From: Rhynchonema sp. JSB1_4
Lineage: Eukaryota > Nematoda > Chromadorea > Monhysterida > Xyalidae
Assembly: GCA_030248065.1 (NCBI GenBank)
Contig: JASAMV010003880.1
Span: 1-64,000, forward strand
DNA: 64,000 nt
Direction of reading: 5' to 3'
Shown in pieces: positions 20,070 to 33,100 of the stretch. The position numbers and the translations under genes were made by a program. The notes beneath the pieces were generated by a model. That model worked only from the letters and a program-made list of their open reading frames with translations. It was not told the DNA's origin and did not search any database. Position 1 is the first letter of the stretch, and each line of letters starts with the position of its first letter.

Positions 20070-22635
20070 TGTGCTTATTTATGTGCGCGATATATTTTAT
20101 CTGCGTCTCCTCCTCTTCGTTTATACATAGGTGACTATCTATTTCTGGCTACTGATGTTTCAAGATCAAGTTTATTTACTCATTTTTTTGTTTTACGTTT
20201 TGGCGACACGATTTTATTTACAAGTGCCAATTGCAATAATACCGGTGATATGTAGCATATTTATGGAATTTATGAGTGATAATGAACAAAGAGGTATATC
20301 TAGGTGTCTGTGAAACATCAACAACGCTCCAAATAATTGCATAGGAAATGTAACCCGGTCCAGGTGCTACACGCAATACCGTACTAAACATATATGCATA
20401 AGAAATAAAAGGAAATCAAAATCGAAAGTTCATAGTGCAGTAAAAGTGAATTCAAAATATTGACAGCGCCAGCGCAAGCTCTTGCAGCTGGCCCAAGTCC
20501 AAGAGTAATGAGTTGAGCAGCATGCAACATGCTTCGACGGGTTCAGAATCAAAGCGCATACCCAAATGAGCTCAAGCAACAAATGCATCGGTATACCGAT
20601 TATATCGTTTAGGCTTATTGACATGTTCTCAACACAGATCGTCTACTAAAGTCGTCAACTGATGCCATGTATTATTTCTCTCGCTCAAATAGGCCTGCTT
20701 TGTGTTGACGACTTTATTGATAATCTGAGTTGACCGACCACATCAGCGTTAAGCTGCGTCTACGAGATTGGCTTTGCGCCTGCGCGTTTGCACGAAATTC
20801 TACGACTGTTATCTTACCTACTTGGGCCAGATGACATTAGAATAAGCCCATGTGAAACAAAATGTTGAAAAATGATTTATACAAAACAAATTTGTTATTT
20901 GAGTTTGTGTCACAGAATCGTGCAGCAGGAGGATTCGGCTATTTTGAGCGGTCGTTTGTGATCGAGCGATGATTTAGTGCTGGTTGGTACAGACTGGTCA
21001 TCATCTGAAGGTGCATACAATGAATAGCGTTACATACATGTACAAAGGCAACTATTGAAAGGCGTTCCCCGAATCCATGTATAAGCAATCATGTCGGTTG
21101 AATATCACTGGCACTGGCAAAAATCAAGATATGCATGATTCAAGATCACCGATTTTGACACCTGACATTCTATCGGCGCAATCGAAACAATGGTGTACCT
21201 ATGTATTGATACATTCTACATGATAAGCCCTCGTATTTTGGATTTTACATCCATGACCTTTTCGGTTGCCCGATGGGTAAGTACACATTTCCCCAGACTG
21301 GCTGTGCGCCATGCCATCTTGAGCGCGAATGCACAAGATGTCATACGCATATGAATGTTATTGTTCCTTAACGAGCTTCTGCCATGATTGTAATATAGAA
21401 ATCAGTCGTCATCGGTCAATCATAATAGTCTATATGTTTGTCCGACTCTCACCCACCACAAGCATCCCAGTCGCTCCATTTGCGTCTCGGCGCACTGGGT
21501 GTCGGCATTCGATGGGTGAGCGCTCGATGCAATCGTGCCTTGTGACTTAAACGGGATTGTTGCGACGCACGGATGTCTGCCGCGGTGTCGTTGATTGCCG
21601 GGCACAAAGGGACACGACTGATTAGCTCATCCATTACCTGTATGTTTATGGGCTCTGTGAAAAACAGTTGGCCGAATAGTTGATAGTGTTTGTGAATTTC
21701 TTTGTCAGCTTGAAGTTCACGTTGAGTCCACTGAGCTTATTAGCTGTACGACTAAAAACCAAATCGTATAATAAACTGGACCAAAGCCAAACCAAAAACT
21801 GGTCAAAGAGGCCAGAACCCCAATCAAAACCTGGCGCCCGGTATCACTAATGACAAATTTCGTGTTTTCCAAATTCATTATTCACCTCATTCAGATTCTC
21901 AGATTTAACGCAACTACCTAGGGCTGCTTCGGTTTGGCTGCGTGACGACCGTAGCATTGACGACTTGTGTTGACGACTAAAGCATTTAGCCGCTTTGGGC
22001 AGGCTACTTCAGTTTCATGTTTGGCAGCCGATCCATAGTAAAGCAAGAAAAACCGATAGACTGAAAGTAATAGAAAATGATTGAAATCACTCACTCTTTC
22101 ATAATGCAGTGAATAATCGACTTCACTGAACGCAAAATGCACTGATTTATTCTTTCTTCGTTTCGACATAGAGGTTATCGGGTATAACCTTATTGTTATT
22201 GTTGTCCTGATATGATTATTTTCACTTCTACGTTGTGTGTTCCGATCGCATAACTGCTGGTATTGTTTTCTACACTCTCAAATGTCATATTGAGGTATAA
22301 AATTATCTGAAGTCGAAAACTATCGCAATGGTCATGAATATTTTCGGACTGGACGCAGAAAATTCACGAGTTTATCACGCGGTTTTGGGACGGCAGGCAG
22401 CTGACAATAATACACCCACCATTGATGATACCATGCGCGCACTTCTGAAAATAACAATATTGTCGTCATCACGGTAATATGGACAAAACAAAATCAATGG
22501 GCTCTGGCTCAGCAGGTAAAAAACTTTCCAGTGGCTTATTAGGTCGAGAAGTGGATCTATTGTGGCGCTCTGCAGACATTATGTAGGAGTGTATGTACTA
22601 CAATGCTGGTTTTGGAGTAACATGTGTGTAACCGG
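20070..22635. other. Intergenic region, dispersed repeats
   Basis: No supported gene. Possible polyadenylation signal AATAAA near 20404. Copies of a dispersed GTTGACGACTTT...GTTGACC...ATAAGCC repeat occur near 20595-20760 and 21955-21985. The segment 20790-20850 (TTTGCACGAAA ... AATAAGCCCA) resembles 29045-29095. Confidence 0.45.
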
Positions 22636-23035
22636 GTTATGTCAGCCCTGAATATGTGCCAGAATCATATACACCGCCAGGGCTGAGTTGACGACGAGAG
22701 TTGATGACGTACGTTGACCACATGAACATAAGCCCTGGAGTTGAATACCAAACAGCTGGTGTGGTGGGCCTACACTGACTGTTAGCGAGTTTCGGGACCC
22801 AAAAACCTGTGGCTGCGGTTTTTGATGACGTAAAAAACCACAGCATGCGTCCAGATGTATGAAACAAGCAATCCTTTACCGCATGGACACCGAGCGCACA
22901 AGTTGACATCTAGACATCGAAATGGGTTTCAGAAAGCAAGCTTTCTGGGGCGCTATCCAACATTCGTAAATTCTCCAGGCTTGAGATCAATTTACCAACG
23001 CGTATGCGAATATACATTCATACAGTATGTAGGTA

Positions 23036-23360
23036 TAGTCCATCCACCGGCTCATGTCACTTTTCGATGCTGCTGGCTGCTTTGTTCCCTTCCTCCACGT
23101 TCTAATGAAAGAGAAATTGAGCGTGACCGATTTTGCAAAAAAAACTAAAAAAAGACAAAATGTGTCGAGAAAGATTGAATTCAATCAAATTTAAAATTAA
23201 CTTAAATTAAAATGGATAAAACACGTCGATTTCATTAAAAAACACAACCTAGGAGCAAAAAATTTTTTCGGAAACTCAATTTCTCTTTCATTAGGACGTG
23301 GAGGAAGGGAACAAGTCGGCCAGCAGCATCACAAAGTGACATGAGCTGATGGACGGACTA
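23036..23360. mobile_element. TA-flanked palindromic MITE, TAGTCCATCCACC family
   Basis: Termini TAGTCCATCCACCGGCTCAT and its near complement, TA on both sides (23034-23035, 23361-23362). Arms include CCCTTCCTCCACGTTCTAAT. Sister copies are at 62800-63126 and 62028-62245. Confidence 0.85.
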
Positions 23361-23637
23361 TACGGTTATGCCACCAACGGACCATACATTCGTGTAATTT
23401 AACCTTGGTGGAACACTCGCCTTTTTACGCATTTTTTATGAAAACTCAAGTTAAACCCGCATTGGTTTTTTCAGCAAGCTTGGTCAAATTGTTAAAAAAC
23501 GTCAACGATTCACAAATCTGAATATCATGAACGAGTTGATTGAAACATCAACATGCTGTAATTTCACACATGTTTTGTTGTGCATGGTTGGTCCGCAAAA
23601 CACAAAAAAAACATAAAAAGACCGGAATCAAACTTGG

Positions 23638-24090
23638 AGATTGGATCGGATCTGCACCCAGTCCCGTAACCTTTTTGCGTTCGGGATCAGAATACTTCGA
23701 GACACCTACCTAACCACAGCAGCTAAAAGGTCCCGTGACCAAGGCGATCCGATCACCAAAATGTTACGTTACAGGTGTTTCACAATTTTACAAATGTTTC
23801 ACAATTCTTCAACTGTTTCTATATGTACATCGGTATGCAAGCGATATCAAACTTGGTGATCGGATCGGATCTGACCGGTATTGGATAGGTGCGATTTGTG
23901 CAATAAGGATATTAAGAAATTTACAAAGGTCCCTAATGTCGACCAGGTTTAGAAGTTAGTACATTAATTCGCAAACCTAAAATAAACCACTTTTAGGCCA
24001 GTCGAATATGTTTGATCCAGTATGTAATTGTCTTAAAGTACCCACAACGACCAAGAACGGTCCGATCCGATCACCAAGTTTGATATCGCT
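23638..24090. repeat. Dispersed GATCGGATC repeat, inverted ends
   Basis: The ends TCAAACTTGGAGATTGGATC and GATCACCAAGTTTGATATCG are near inverted repeats, and an internal copy lies at 23848-23875. Fragments with the same AAACTTGGTGATCGGATC core occur near 15664, 27983, 46930, 51797, 57127 and 63545. Confidence 0.55.
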
Positions 24091-25022
24091 CTAGAACAAT
24101 TCAATCTGATCATATTCCGGCAGGCCATTCGTGCTGCGCGCGATCTCTTTCCTCACGAGCGCATCCGCATAACTGGGCGGTGGTGTACCAGCGTCCCGGT
24201 CTTGCTGCTCCAGCAATGTTGACGTCGGCAGAAGAGAGGAACTTCTGGGTCGCCCTGTGTACACGTTCAGAGTCAGGCGATTCGCGCTCGCCACCTGCGC
24301 TGTCCGATCCGATTCAGATCTGGCCAGCAGAGTGTTACTGCCGCTTGCTGTGAATGACGATGTTGTTGGCGTGGTGTGATGATGTGCGCGAGCGTTGTGA
24401 TGGTGAACAGCACGATGACATGTGGTGGCTGATGGTGGTGAAACATCACTAGATATCGACTCGACAATCAAACGAGTCTCGGCGATGCCTTGCGCGTTGA
24501 TCGTACGAATCACCGTCACCTAAACAGACACAAGGGTGACATTTACAAAAGTTCATATCGAGTTTTAAGTGAAAACAGTGGTGCGGACGTCACTTAGAAA
24601 TATTTCTGACTTCAGGCTTACAAGCCCAAACCTAAAGCTAAAAATAAGTCGGGGAAGTGCAAAAACAGACAAATCGCACACTTATTTCTCTTTCAGTCGT
24701 TTTTCACTCTTGCCAGAACATGTCAGCAAAACCTATGCAGGCGTGTCATAGCAACATTCTTGCTGACTAAACTTGCTGACATTGACATGCCCAATTATAC
24801 TACAATGCCTACTTGCTCCTGCGTATGAGCACCATTGATGTCAGCATTGCGCGTCACACCCTGCTTTTCACGTGACGTTGAGTGTCTGAATCGATCCACT
24901 GAATGTTTGCACCACGCACCCAAATGTCGCAACACGGGCATCGCACCGTAGAATAGACACAGCGCAAAAGGCCAGATTATGAAGAACAGAAATATGGCGC
25001 ATGCGATTATGCCGCCAATCAT
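24091..25022 (-). CDS. Single-pass membrane protein with PPxY motif
   Basis: Two minus-strand exons, 25022-24813 and 24519-24091, join in phase 0 to 212 residues starting MIGG; the acceptor is TCTGTTTAG. Residues 3-30 are strongly hydrophobic (ACAIFLFFIIWPFALCLFYG) and followed by basic residues, fitting a signal-anchor or TM helix. The cytoplasmic-like tail is Ser/Thr/His rich (HHHNARAHHH). It carries TPPPSYADAL at about 182-191, a consensus PPxY ligand for WW domains such as NEDD4-type ligases, and LPEYDQIEL near the C-terminus. Additional 5' exons upstream are possible, because the frame stays open for about 13 codons before the ATG. Family not recognised; the membrane-plus-PPxY layout resembles trafficking adaptors. 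Confidence 0.6.
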
Positions 25023-26716
25023 TTTGGAGGGGTCTTTGTGGGAATGTCGATAAGTACGTTATATGTATACTTGAGTAACTCTTCAGCTTAGCCTGCGTAC
25101 TGCATGCAACACTACACCTGAAACAAAATCGTTGATCAATTCCGGACCGCAAGTGCTTAAAAAAGCTGCCAGAAAGCAGGGAAGTCTGGTGAATAGGATC
25201 TCATAAGGAAGTGTTTTTCGGACAAAAGAAATGGTCATTGCATACCTACAGCAGCACAAGATCATTAGGAAAATTCCGAAAACTTACAATGCAATGTAAC
25301 TAAAAAAACAGCTATAGGATAACATGTTTACACGGCTGAACAACATAAATGGCGGTCATAAAACCGACAGGGCCCAAGCAGCAAAGGTCGATTATTTTGA
25401 CGATTTGTGTCGGGCGCCGCTTACATCGAAAACTGGCTTCAAACCCACTAAACGAGAGCGGGAGAAAGCAAAAAAACGGGCTCTCAAAAGATGTTGTTCC
25501 GGATTGGCTTTTTGTCTCTCTGCGTGGTGTTTTTGCAGTGACGCAATACTTTTCGGTTTTGCCGAGCGAAAACTTGGCATGGTTAATCTCAGACAAGATA
25601 AATCTAAAGGTGATGTCGGTTGACCTCGAACCCACAAACCAGGCACTGCCGCTTTTGATGTAACCACGTGTGCACTTGAGAGAAAAGTTGGGTCCAGGCT
25701 CAGACCTTGGCTCACGGAACGACCTGGACTTATCGTATACTTTGAACGCGGACCAAGCAAGGCCACAGCGTGGCCTAAATAGGCAAAAGTTCCAGAGATA
25801 ACACGACTTAATCGACAGGTATACTTGTATGAAAGGCACGGGTACACACCAAACGCACCAGTCTGGAAGGGATACCGCGGTTGTAAAAAATGAGCGTTAC
25901 TCATGCAAATCGAACATCGGTACCAAGCCGATAGTTCGATTCTAAATCCGCATACAGCATCACCAAAAGTTGGTCACAAGTCTGCACACGTTTACGTCGT
26001 TCGAGCTCCATATACATAGCAATTATGATAAAAATATATTCACACGCGCGAAAAAGTGTGCCAAAAAACATTGCGCAACGACGGTGTCTTTGTGCTGCGG
26101 GCACGTTTTGCCATCATTACTGCTCTGCAGCTCCATACGCACAGCCGTTCTTTTTGGGGTTATTTTGAAGTGATGCCTTGCTCTTTGAACGGCGGCCGGG
26201 CGATTGGACAAAGCCGGTTTGGGCAAGAAGAATAAAGAGCAGAGCCAAAAAGAGCTCAGTTTCTCATCATGTTCCTTCCAGTGGCTCAGGTTTATGATGA
26301 TTTTGGTGTCAGGCTTATGTACATTGGGCTTAGGCGAATACTCAAACTAGTTTTCGGGTCAGGCTTAGGCGGCTTATTCTTAGGCCAAATGGTTGTTAGG
26401 TTCTACGCTTTTGAATCAGCTCTTTTTTCTTCCTCGAGGTGGTCTTGCTCAAACCGACTTTGCTCAATTGTTCGTGCGCCTTTTTAGTATATACTGTAGG
26501 TTTACGCGGGTGTCGTTTGGGTGTGCGCTCCGCAGAGAAATTGACCTTTTTTCACACAGCTTGTAAAGTTGCGAAGAGCGTTAAGAAATGGCACGGAATA
26601 GATCACTTTTGGCCAATTTTACGACCAATTGCGAAGTGGTTCACACACACACACGTGGCTGACACAAGATAAGTTCATATGTAATGTCCAATGTAAAATG
26701 AACGTAGTATTGGTGA
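25023..26716. other. Intergenic region
   Basis: Between the PPxY gene and the 3' end of the TMEM144 homologue. Long overlapping open frames at 25312-25904 on both strands have no conserved segments or splice support. A degenerate run of GGCTTAGG-like units occurs at 26300-26395. No gene called. Confidence 0.4.
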
Positions 26717-26930
26717 TATTTTCGAAACGGTGTAAAGGTCAGTTAGGTGTAAAGGTCGGTGGAAAGCTCGGTCGACAGCTCAGTGTGATAGACCTCGGCG
26801 TAAACTTGAAACATTCCACGTTAATAACAGGCAATGTTTCACGTTTACACCGAGCTACGCCGACCGAGCTTTCGACCTAACTTTACACCGACTTTTACGC
26901 CCAACTGACCTTTACACCGTTTCGAAAATT
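26717..26930. mobile_element. Foldback MITE, GGTGTAAAGGTC family
   Basis: Termini ATTTTCGAAACGGTGTAAAGG and its complement; the interior repeats GTGTAAAGGTCRGT and AAAGCTCGGTCGA in inverted arms. A related degraded copy is at about 45490-45625. Confidence 0.75.
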
Positions 26931-27087
26931 CCACCCTACATATGTAAGTTGTGTGTGTGTGTCGGTTAACCACAAGACAATAAGCAAGAATTTTTGAGGA
27001 AATTGTATATTGGCACTGTGTACACACTTATACACTTATACACTATATCAGAATAGGTTATGTACAATGCTAGAAATGTTCGGATAA

Positions 27088-27132
27088 ATGATACAAATAA
27101 AGCGTGCAACTTGCACGCTTTATTTGTATCAT
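27088..27132. terminator. Perfect hairpin with AATAAA at TMEM144-like 3' end
   Basis: Arms of 22 bases beginning ATGATACAAATAAAGCGTGC are perfect inverted repeats around a single central base. The hairpin lies 23-67 nt after the stop codon of the minus-strand TMEM144-like gene. It places AATAAA on both strands, so it is the likely cleavage/polyadenylation region. Function is inferred; the palindrome is seen directly. Confidence 0.6.
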
Positions 27133-27154
27133 TGGTGCAACATCACACACACGA

Positions 27155-30100
27155 TCACGTTTCAACCTGATTTGCCAAGCCCACCAACACGACGCCAACA
27201 CATGCCACAAAGATGGCGATTGCCAGGACGATCAGGTTCGTCATGCCCTGAAACAGAAAGGCAGGAGCTCGACCCTGATATTCAGGGAGAACGTGCGTTG
27301 ACCCTGACATTCAGAGTATCCGAAGATTCAGATTACTAACGTTCAAATTATACTCTCGAAGTGTGAGTTGTTGAAAGTAACGATTTGACGTCATCAATAA
27401 TTAAGATAAAAGAGAGGGCGAGGTTCATAAAAAGAAGCGTCAGAATTTTAAACGGCCGAAAAGATTCACAACGCCTAATGACGCAAGCAGAGACCGTTTT
27501 GGGATTCACTGGATGAGTTATGACCGGGCCGCTTTCCTTTTTGGAGAGCACAACCTATGGTTTGGTCCAAATGTTCGCGCCGCTAAGTTATGCTGGTGCA
27601 CTTCGTGTAGGTACGAAGATTACTTTTTTCACACAAACAAACTACAAAATTTCCATTCGTATAGTCCACCACCAAGGTTTTGCGTTCAGGAATGGGACTA
27701 TTTATGCATACATAGCCAAACGCCAAATCGGGGACGCATAATTCTCACATGAATGTAATCCTCCACAAAGTGCTCCCGTGCAGTTTGTTAAAAAGTAAAA
27801 TGTGGTTGGTATACCTATACACTAAACGCACCTTGACTTCTTTATAGTAGAACACACCCCAAAGTGCAGCGACAACACCGGGCATCTGAAAATGGGATAA
27901 GCGCGGTCTTTTGTTACCACACATTTCGTGGAGCAACGACCAATTTCGCATAAAGAGCCCTAAAAAGAGCAAATTATATACTCGGTGATCGGTCCGGTAT
28001 CGCGGTATGGATGGGTCACGTGACTATTATCGCATGTTTTGATCTATTCACCACTGATGTGATGACACACTCATTTCGATAATCAGCACAACATTTTTTT
28101 CATTTTGCTGCGTTTTGGAGCAGCTTCTGCGCTGTCCGTCAGCAAATTTCAGAAAAAATCTTCTCAATGAAGGGACACTCATGCGGTGACTTTGACTCAC
28201 AGGGTCACTGTCCGGACCTGACCGACCGATCATGAATCATCAAGCTTGACACCGGCCCCGGCCAAGATAACCTACATACAAATTGTGCCACTTGGCCATG
28301 ACGTACATGCACGAAATGGCTAACAACAGCCATTGAAAAGCGTACCCGTGTGTTGATGGGAAAGGCAATGCTTTGTGATAGTAAGACGTTTGAGACAAGC
28401 CACGCGAAGAACGCCACTGCCCACATGACGCCGTAGAGAAACGACGGGAAGGTGACCTGAATTGGAAAGGTGAGTTGGAGAACACGGTTTGCCCGCTTGG
28501 TATTATGACCGACTCTATATTATACAGTGAGTAATTCACGATCTGTTGTTGACCTGGTTCAACTCCGCACTTGAACATGCTTTTTCTAGATGTCGCAAAC
28601 GAAACGAAGACTAATATACTATTGTTGTCAACTCAACTGTCTGTGATTCGTGCAAGTGCAGCTGGCTGACTGTCTGCCATGCAACAAACTTATGGAACGC
28701 GTGCGCTAAGCATTTCGGGATACCCCAAGTCAACACACTTGGTGGGGAAGGTCCCACTCCCCCAAAATCTAATTTCGATTTTTTGGTAGAATGCACGGAT
28801 CGGCTCAGGGTTTGGCCTAAGCCCAATAGAGAGCCTAGCCCAAGCCCAAGAAGGAAAGTCAAGTTTCAGTCTGTCTTGCGATTTCCCAGTTCCCCATCAA
28901 AAGTGTCTTGGGGGTTCCCAAAAAGCGTGCGCAAACTAGGTATGGCGGGACGACAGTAGCCCCAGAGCGAAGAAATGAATATAGCTATAACACATTTTGA
29001 TTGCGCAATAGGTGCGTTGATGACAACTGTCATTCTGGTGCGTTTGCACGAAACTCAGGCAGTTGATTTGACAACATTAGTATAAGTCCACCTTTGGATT
29101 AATGAACGGCCGATTCCATTTGAATGCACAATAGGCAATGAAATAGAAGGTGCTCGCACACGCAGCGCCGCAGCTGAACGAAAATGCGTAGTCGAGGCCT
29201 GAAACTAATTTTTTTAACTTTAGTAAAACAATATTTTGCATTTCTTCAACTTGTTGCCGAAGAAAGAGAGAACTTATTCTCGTGTGCAACATTGGATAAC
29301 TGATACGTGAAAATCCCATGGTACGGTGGGCTTTTTCGGCTGCAGCCCCTCCCGAATTGTGCCCCATGAGGCTTAGTTCGCTAGATTTTCCAAATAGATC
29401 CCCTTGAGGCTCTGTTTGGGATTCACATTCCTGCCCTTCGATGCCGAGCTTTCTACATGGTTGCTTTTTCTGCATAAGTTGGCTGTTTTCTCTACACAAA
29501 GTCAGCCAGAAATTCTGTTTTCTGATTGTGTTGCAAACCGGTTTGCATTCCTGATGCAAAACTACAGTACCGGGTGCAATTCTAGGCTGAAAGTTGAAGT
29601 CGCGTGCACGCGCGTACAGTGCGAAGTACAGGCAAAAGTCGAAGTTTTGCGCGTGCGCTGGCGTGTGCTGCCTATCTTTTAGCACTTGGAAGTCGTTCAA
29701 CTTTCAGCCTAGAATTGCACCCGGAACTGTACAGGTGTGTATTTTAAAAAGGACTTTCCAAATGGAGCCCCAGAGGACTTTGTGAAATTGGGAAACTTCA
29801 TCACAGGTGTCTATTTGGGAATTGACAAAAAGTCGGATTTTCGCACTGTTTCCGAATGGATTCCCCATTGGACTCCAGCAGCAAAACTCCGGTAATACAT
29901 ATATACAACCGACTTTTTTCCAAAATCTGCTTTCGTGTCCATTTGTCGGCTGGTTGATTAGTCGTACGTAAGCTCAACTAGTCAACCTTGGTTGTCCACT
30001 CAAGCAGCCCTTATTTTCAGCAGTGACCAAAAGTCGTGAAACCCGATCATCACACGGTAAAGAGGGCAGACTGCACACAAAGCACTAACCGTTCTGCGAC

Positions 30101-33100
30101 GCGCCATAAACATTCTCTTGATACCAGGTGATTGGGGTCAACATCACGCCGTAACAAATGCCTCCGTAGACAGCCAGCGCCACCGCTCTGTGTGGGTGTA
30201 AGGCAGGACAAGTGGAAGTTACATATTCAGGTGCTGCTATAGTCCAAGCGGGCCATTCTCAGGCCTAGGCTTGAACCGTACACGCAAGGCTCACTTGAGA
30301 GGCCAAACCCGCAGAATCCCAAAACAGGGTACGGACAAAACCGCGGTAGAACAACAGCGGCGGAAAAAACATCGGCCGCTGTTTTTTATTAGTATTTTGG
30401 ACATCAGGCTTGGGTTTAAGCTTGACTTGTGGTTATGCTGAGGCTTAGGCCTACACGCCTCCCTAAGTGCACAATCTTTTTTAGTGGCCCCAGTTTAAAA
30501 AAACTGAAAAAACTTTTTGAACCCGCTGTATTTTCCACAGCTGTTTTAACCGCCACATCTCCGAAGCGTACCAACAGTCAGAAGTTTCAAATCTAGGCAT
30601 GCATTGTACTCACAGAATCATTGTGCGATATTTCTCAAACGTCGAGATCTGCACTCGGGCATGCAGCTGCTGTTTTTCTTCATCAGACGGTGTCGCCGGT
30701 GTTTCCTGCCGATGAAAAAACCAAGCGCATCATGTGTTCCTTCTCATGTCAATGTTTTTGTGCGATTATGATCGGTTCGGTTCGCGTGCTAATTGAAGAA
30801 CTGTGGTCAACTCAGATTGTCAAAGGTCGCCATTCAAAAGTAGCCCAGCGCGCGCGAGAAATACATACATTGTATATACATACATGACATTGCGTCGAAT
30901 CGACGACTTTAGTTGATGATCTGTGTTGACCACATGTCAATAAGCCCGGTTCGGTCATGCACAGGACCGATCAGCACGTGTGAATCATGCAAACGAAGAT
31001 AGACCATGCCCCAACTTACATTGGTCGTCGGTCGGACTGCAGCGAAAATGAAGGCGCTGAAAACGAATAACGAGCAACATGGTGTGTCCGAGGCAGGGTT
31101 GGATTAAAAAAAAAAGTAAAAATTTTTTGTAAAAAAAATTTTTAAAAAAAAAAAAGTTGGCCACTTTTTTTATTTTAAAATTTTAAAAAGTAAGTCCACT
31201 TTTTTATTATTTTTCCCCTTTTTTTCGTTATTTTCTCACTTTTTTAAGGTAAAAAATGTATGTTTTCATGCGTTTTATTGCTCATCATTCTCAAAAAATC
31301 GCCTGCGGCGCTTATATTTCAGTTTAAAATGGCGTTGTAATGGACTCATACAGTTCCCAGACATCCCAACAATCGCTGCACGTATAATATAGGACACCCC
31401 ATACCGTATACTGTGCAGTTATTGAGCTATCGACGTAAGCTATCAACAGACTCCACTTTGCTCGCCTATTTGCAGTTGTGTGGATTTGTCATTTGTTGCT
31501 TTTGGCACACAACATGAGTGTGGTGTAACTCTTTATCTCTCTTCAAATTTATCCCCAAATTCACAAACAGAAGGTTGGTCTTCTCTTTGTCATATATGCC
31601 CACAGAGTTACCTCCGGGCGGGTTCTCAAATTATGACCAAATGGGCTAGATCGCAGGTGATCGACATAAACATGCAAGTCAGTGGAGAAGTTCTCTTTAG
31701 TGCCCCTCAAAACATACCTAGGTAACATGATTTCAGAAATTTCATTTTTCTAGAAACCAATTTTTTTGGGGGTCCGGAATAAAAAAAAGTGATTTTTAAA
31801 AAAAAATTTAAAAAGTTTTTTTTAAAAAAAAGTTCGATAATAAAAAAAATTTTTAATCCAACCCTGGTCCGAGGTCGGTTTGACTTTGAGTTGGCGCATA
31901 AATATTTTTGCTCACCACATGCTGGTGAAGCAGCAGCCATTTCATAGTATATCTCTGGACTCGTAATAGTGAAATCCACTCTTGTGGCCAAACTAAAGTG
32001 CATGCACCTCTGGACAGATAGGGGATCAAACTGGGCATAGATTTCAACTTGGCGACAGTCACCCAAAGTGATAAAAAACAGAGCATAAAAAGGCCCCCAC
32101 CTGACAATCGTCAACGCCACACCCAAATACTCGAACAAGTCGCTTTTCGGCACCTCGGCTTTCAGGCCGAACCAGCCAAACCTAAATTCCAGAAGATTGA
32201 TGGGCCACCTTGAGAATTCAGGCAAAAGTTGGCTTTCAAAATCTGACCTCCCCGTCGCCCAGCCGATCACAATTTGTACGGAACCCCAAATTAGTGGGCC
32301 CAGGCCCATGCCAATCAAGTTCACAATTGGAATCGCTGTGATGCCGCCTGTGACATTTTGTGAAATTTTGGAATATCAGGGCCTACATTAAAGGGCTCGG
32401 GACACAACCGAAGGAAGGGCAGCAGAGCGCAGTGTTACACATCGTTGGAAAGCACTGTGGCAGCATAGGTTACACACAAACGTTAAAGGGTCTCCGCCAT
32501 ATATATGCGACCGAAACCAATCTCAATGAGACTTGGCACCGTAAGTGGGCTTGGTCCAAAACACTCACGGCCAAGAAAATTTTTTCCCATATCAGCTCCC
32601 TGTCTGAGCCAGGAGGGCTAAAAGGTAAAAAATTTTGACCCTACCTCAGCACCTTAAAATTAAAATATCGATCTGTTTCGCATATTCTTTGTGTGCAGTT
32701 TGTTCACAAATTTTTCATAAACGCCTTGGGTCTAATTTAGAACCATATTCACTTTTTTGGCACTACCACAGCTCGCGCTATTTTGCCAAAACCACGGAAA
32801 TTTTCGAAAAAAAATTTTCCGTTGTATTTTCCGGTCACATAAAAAGCACACAGAGCTTTTATATAAAGTAAGCAAGAAAGCCCGTATACCATGCTATTCA
32901 AGCGATCAATGACTAATTTTCCACCGCTGATAAGTTTCGACAAAAGCTCGCTCAACTGTGGTGAACCTCAACTTTTTTACCATTTTCTGTGGATCCCAAG
33001 CACACTTCTATCTCATATTTTCCTATTTTAGTAACAATGTACCGAGGTGATATATGGCACGCTAGATAGTAAAAATATAATTGTTGTTAATTATGTGCAA

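Larger units (their letters stand above)
22636..24090. other. Intergenic region, repeats
   Basis: Contains a GTTGACGAC/GTTGACCACATG repeat copy at about 22685-22735, the MITE at 23036-23360 and a GATCGGATCGGATC repeat block at about 23638-24090. No gene is supported. Confidence 0.5.

Noticed and set aside
25312..25904. Overlapping 100-175-codon open frames on both strands
   Set aside because: No conserved segment, hydrophobic pattern or splice signal; two strands open over the same bases suggests chance.
26300..26395. Telomere-like TTAGGC repeats
   Set aside because: Only a few degenerate GCTTAGGC units with no tandem array; insufficient to call interstitial telomere.
29077..29700. 207-codon minus-strand open frame
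   Set aside because: Only 29198-29092 is a TMEM144-like exon; the rest is read-through of the intron upstream of its acceptor.
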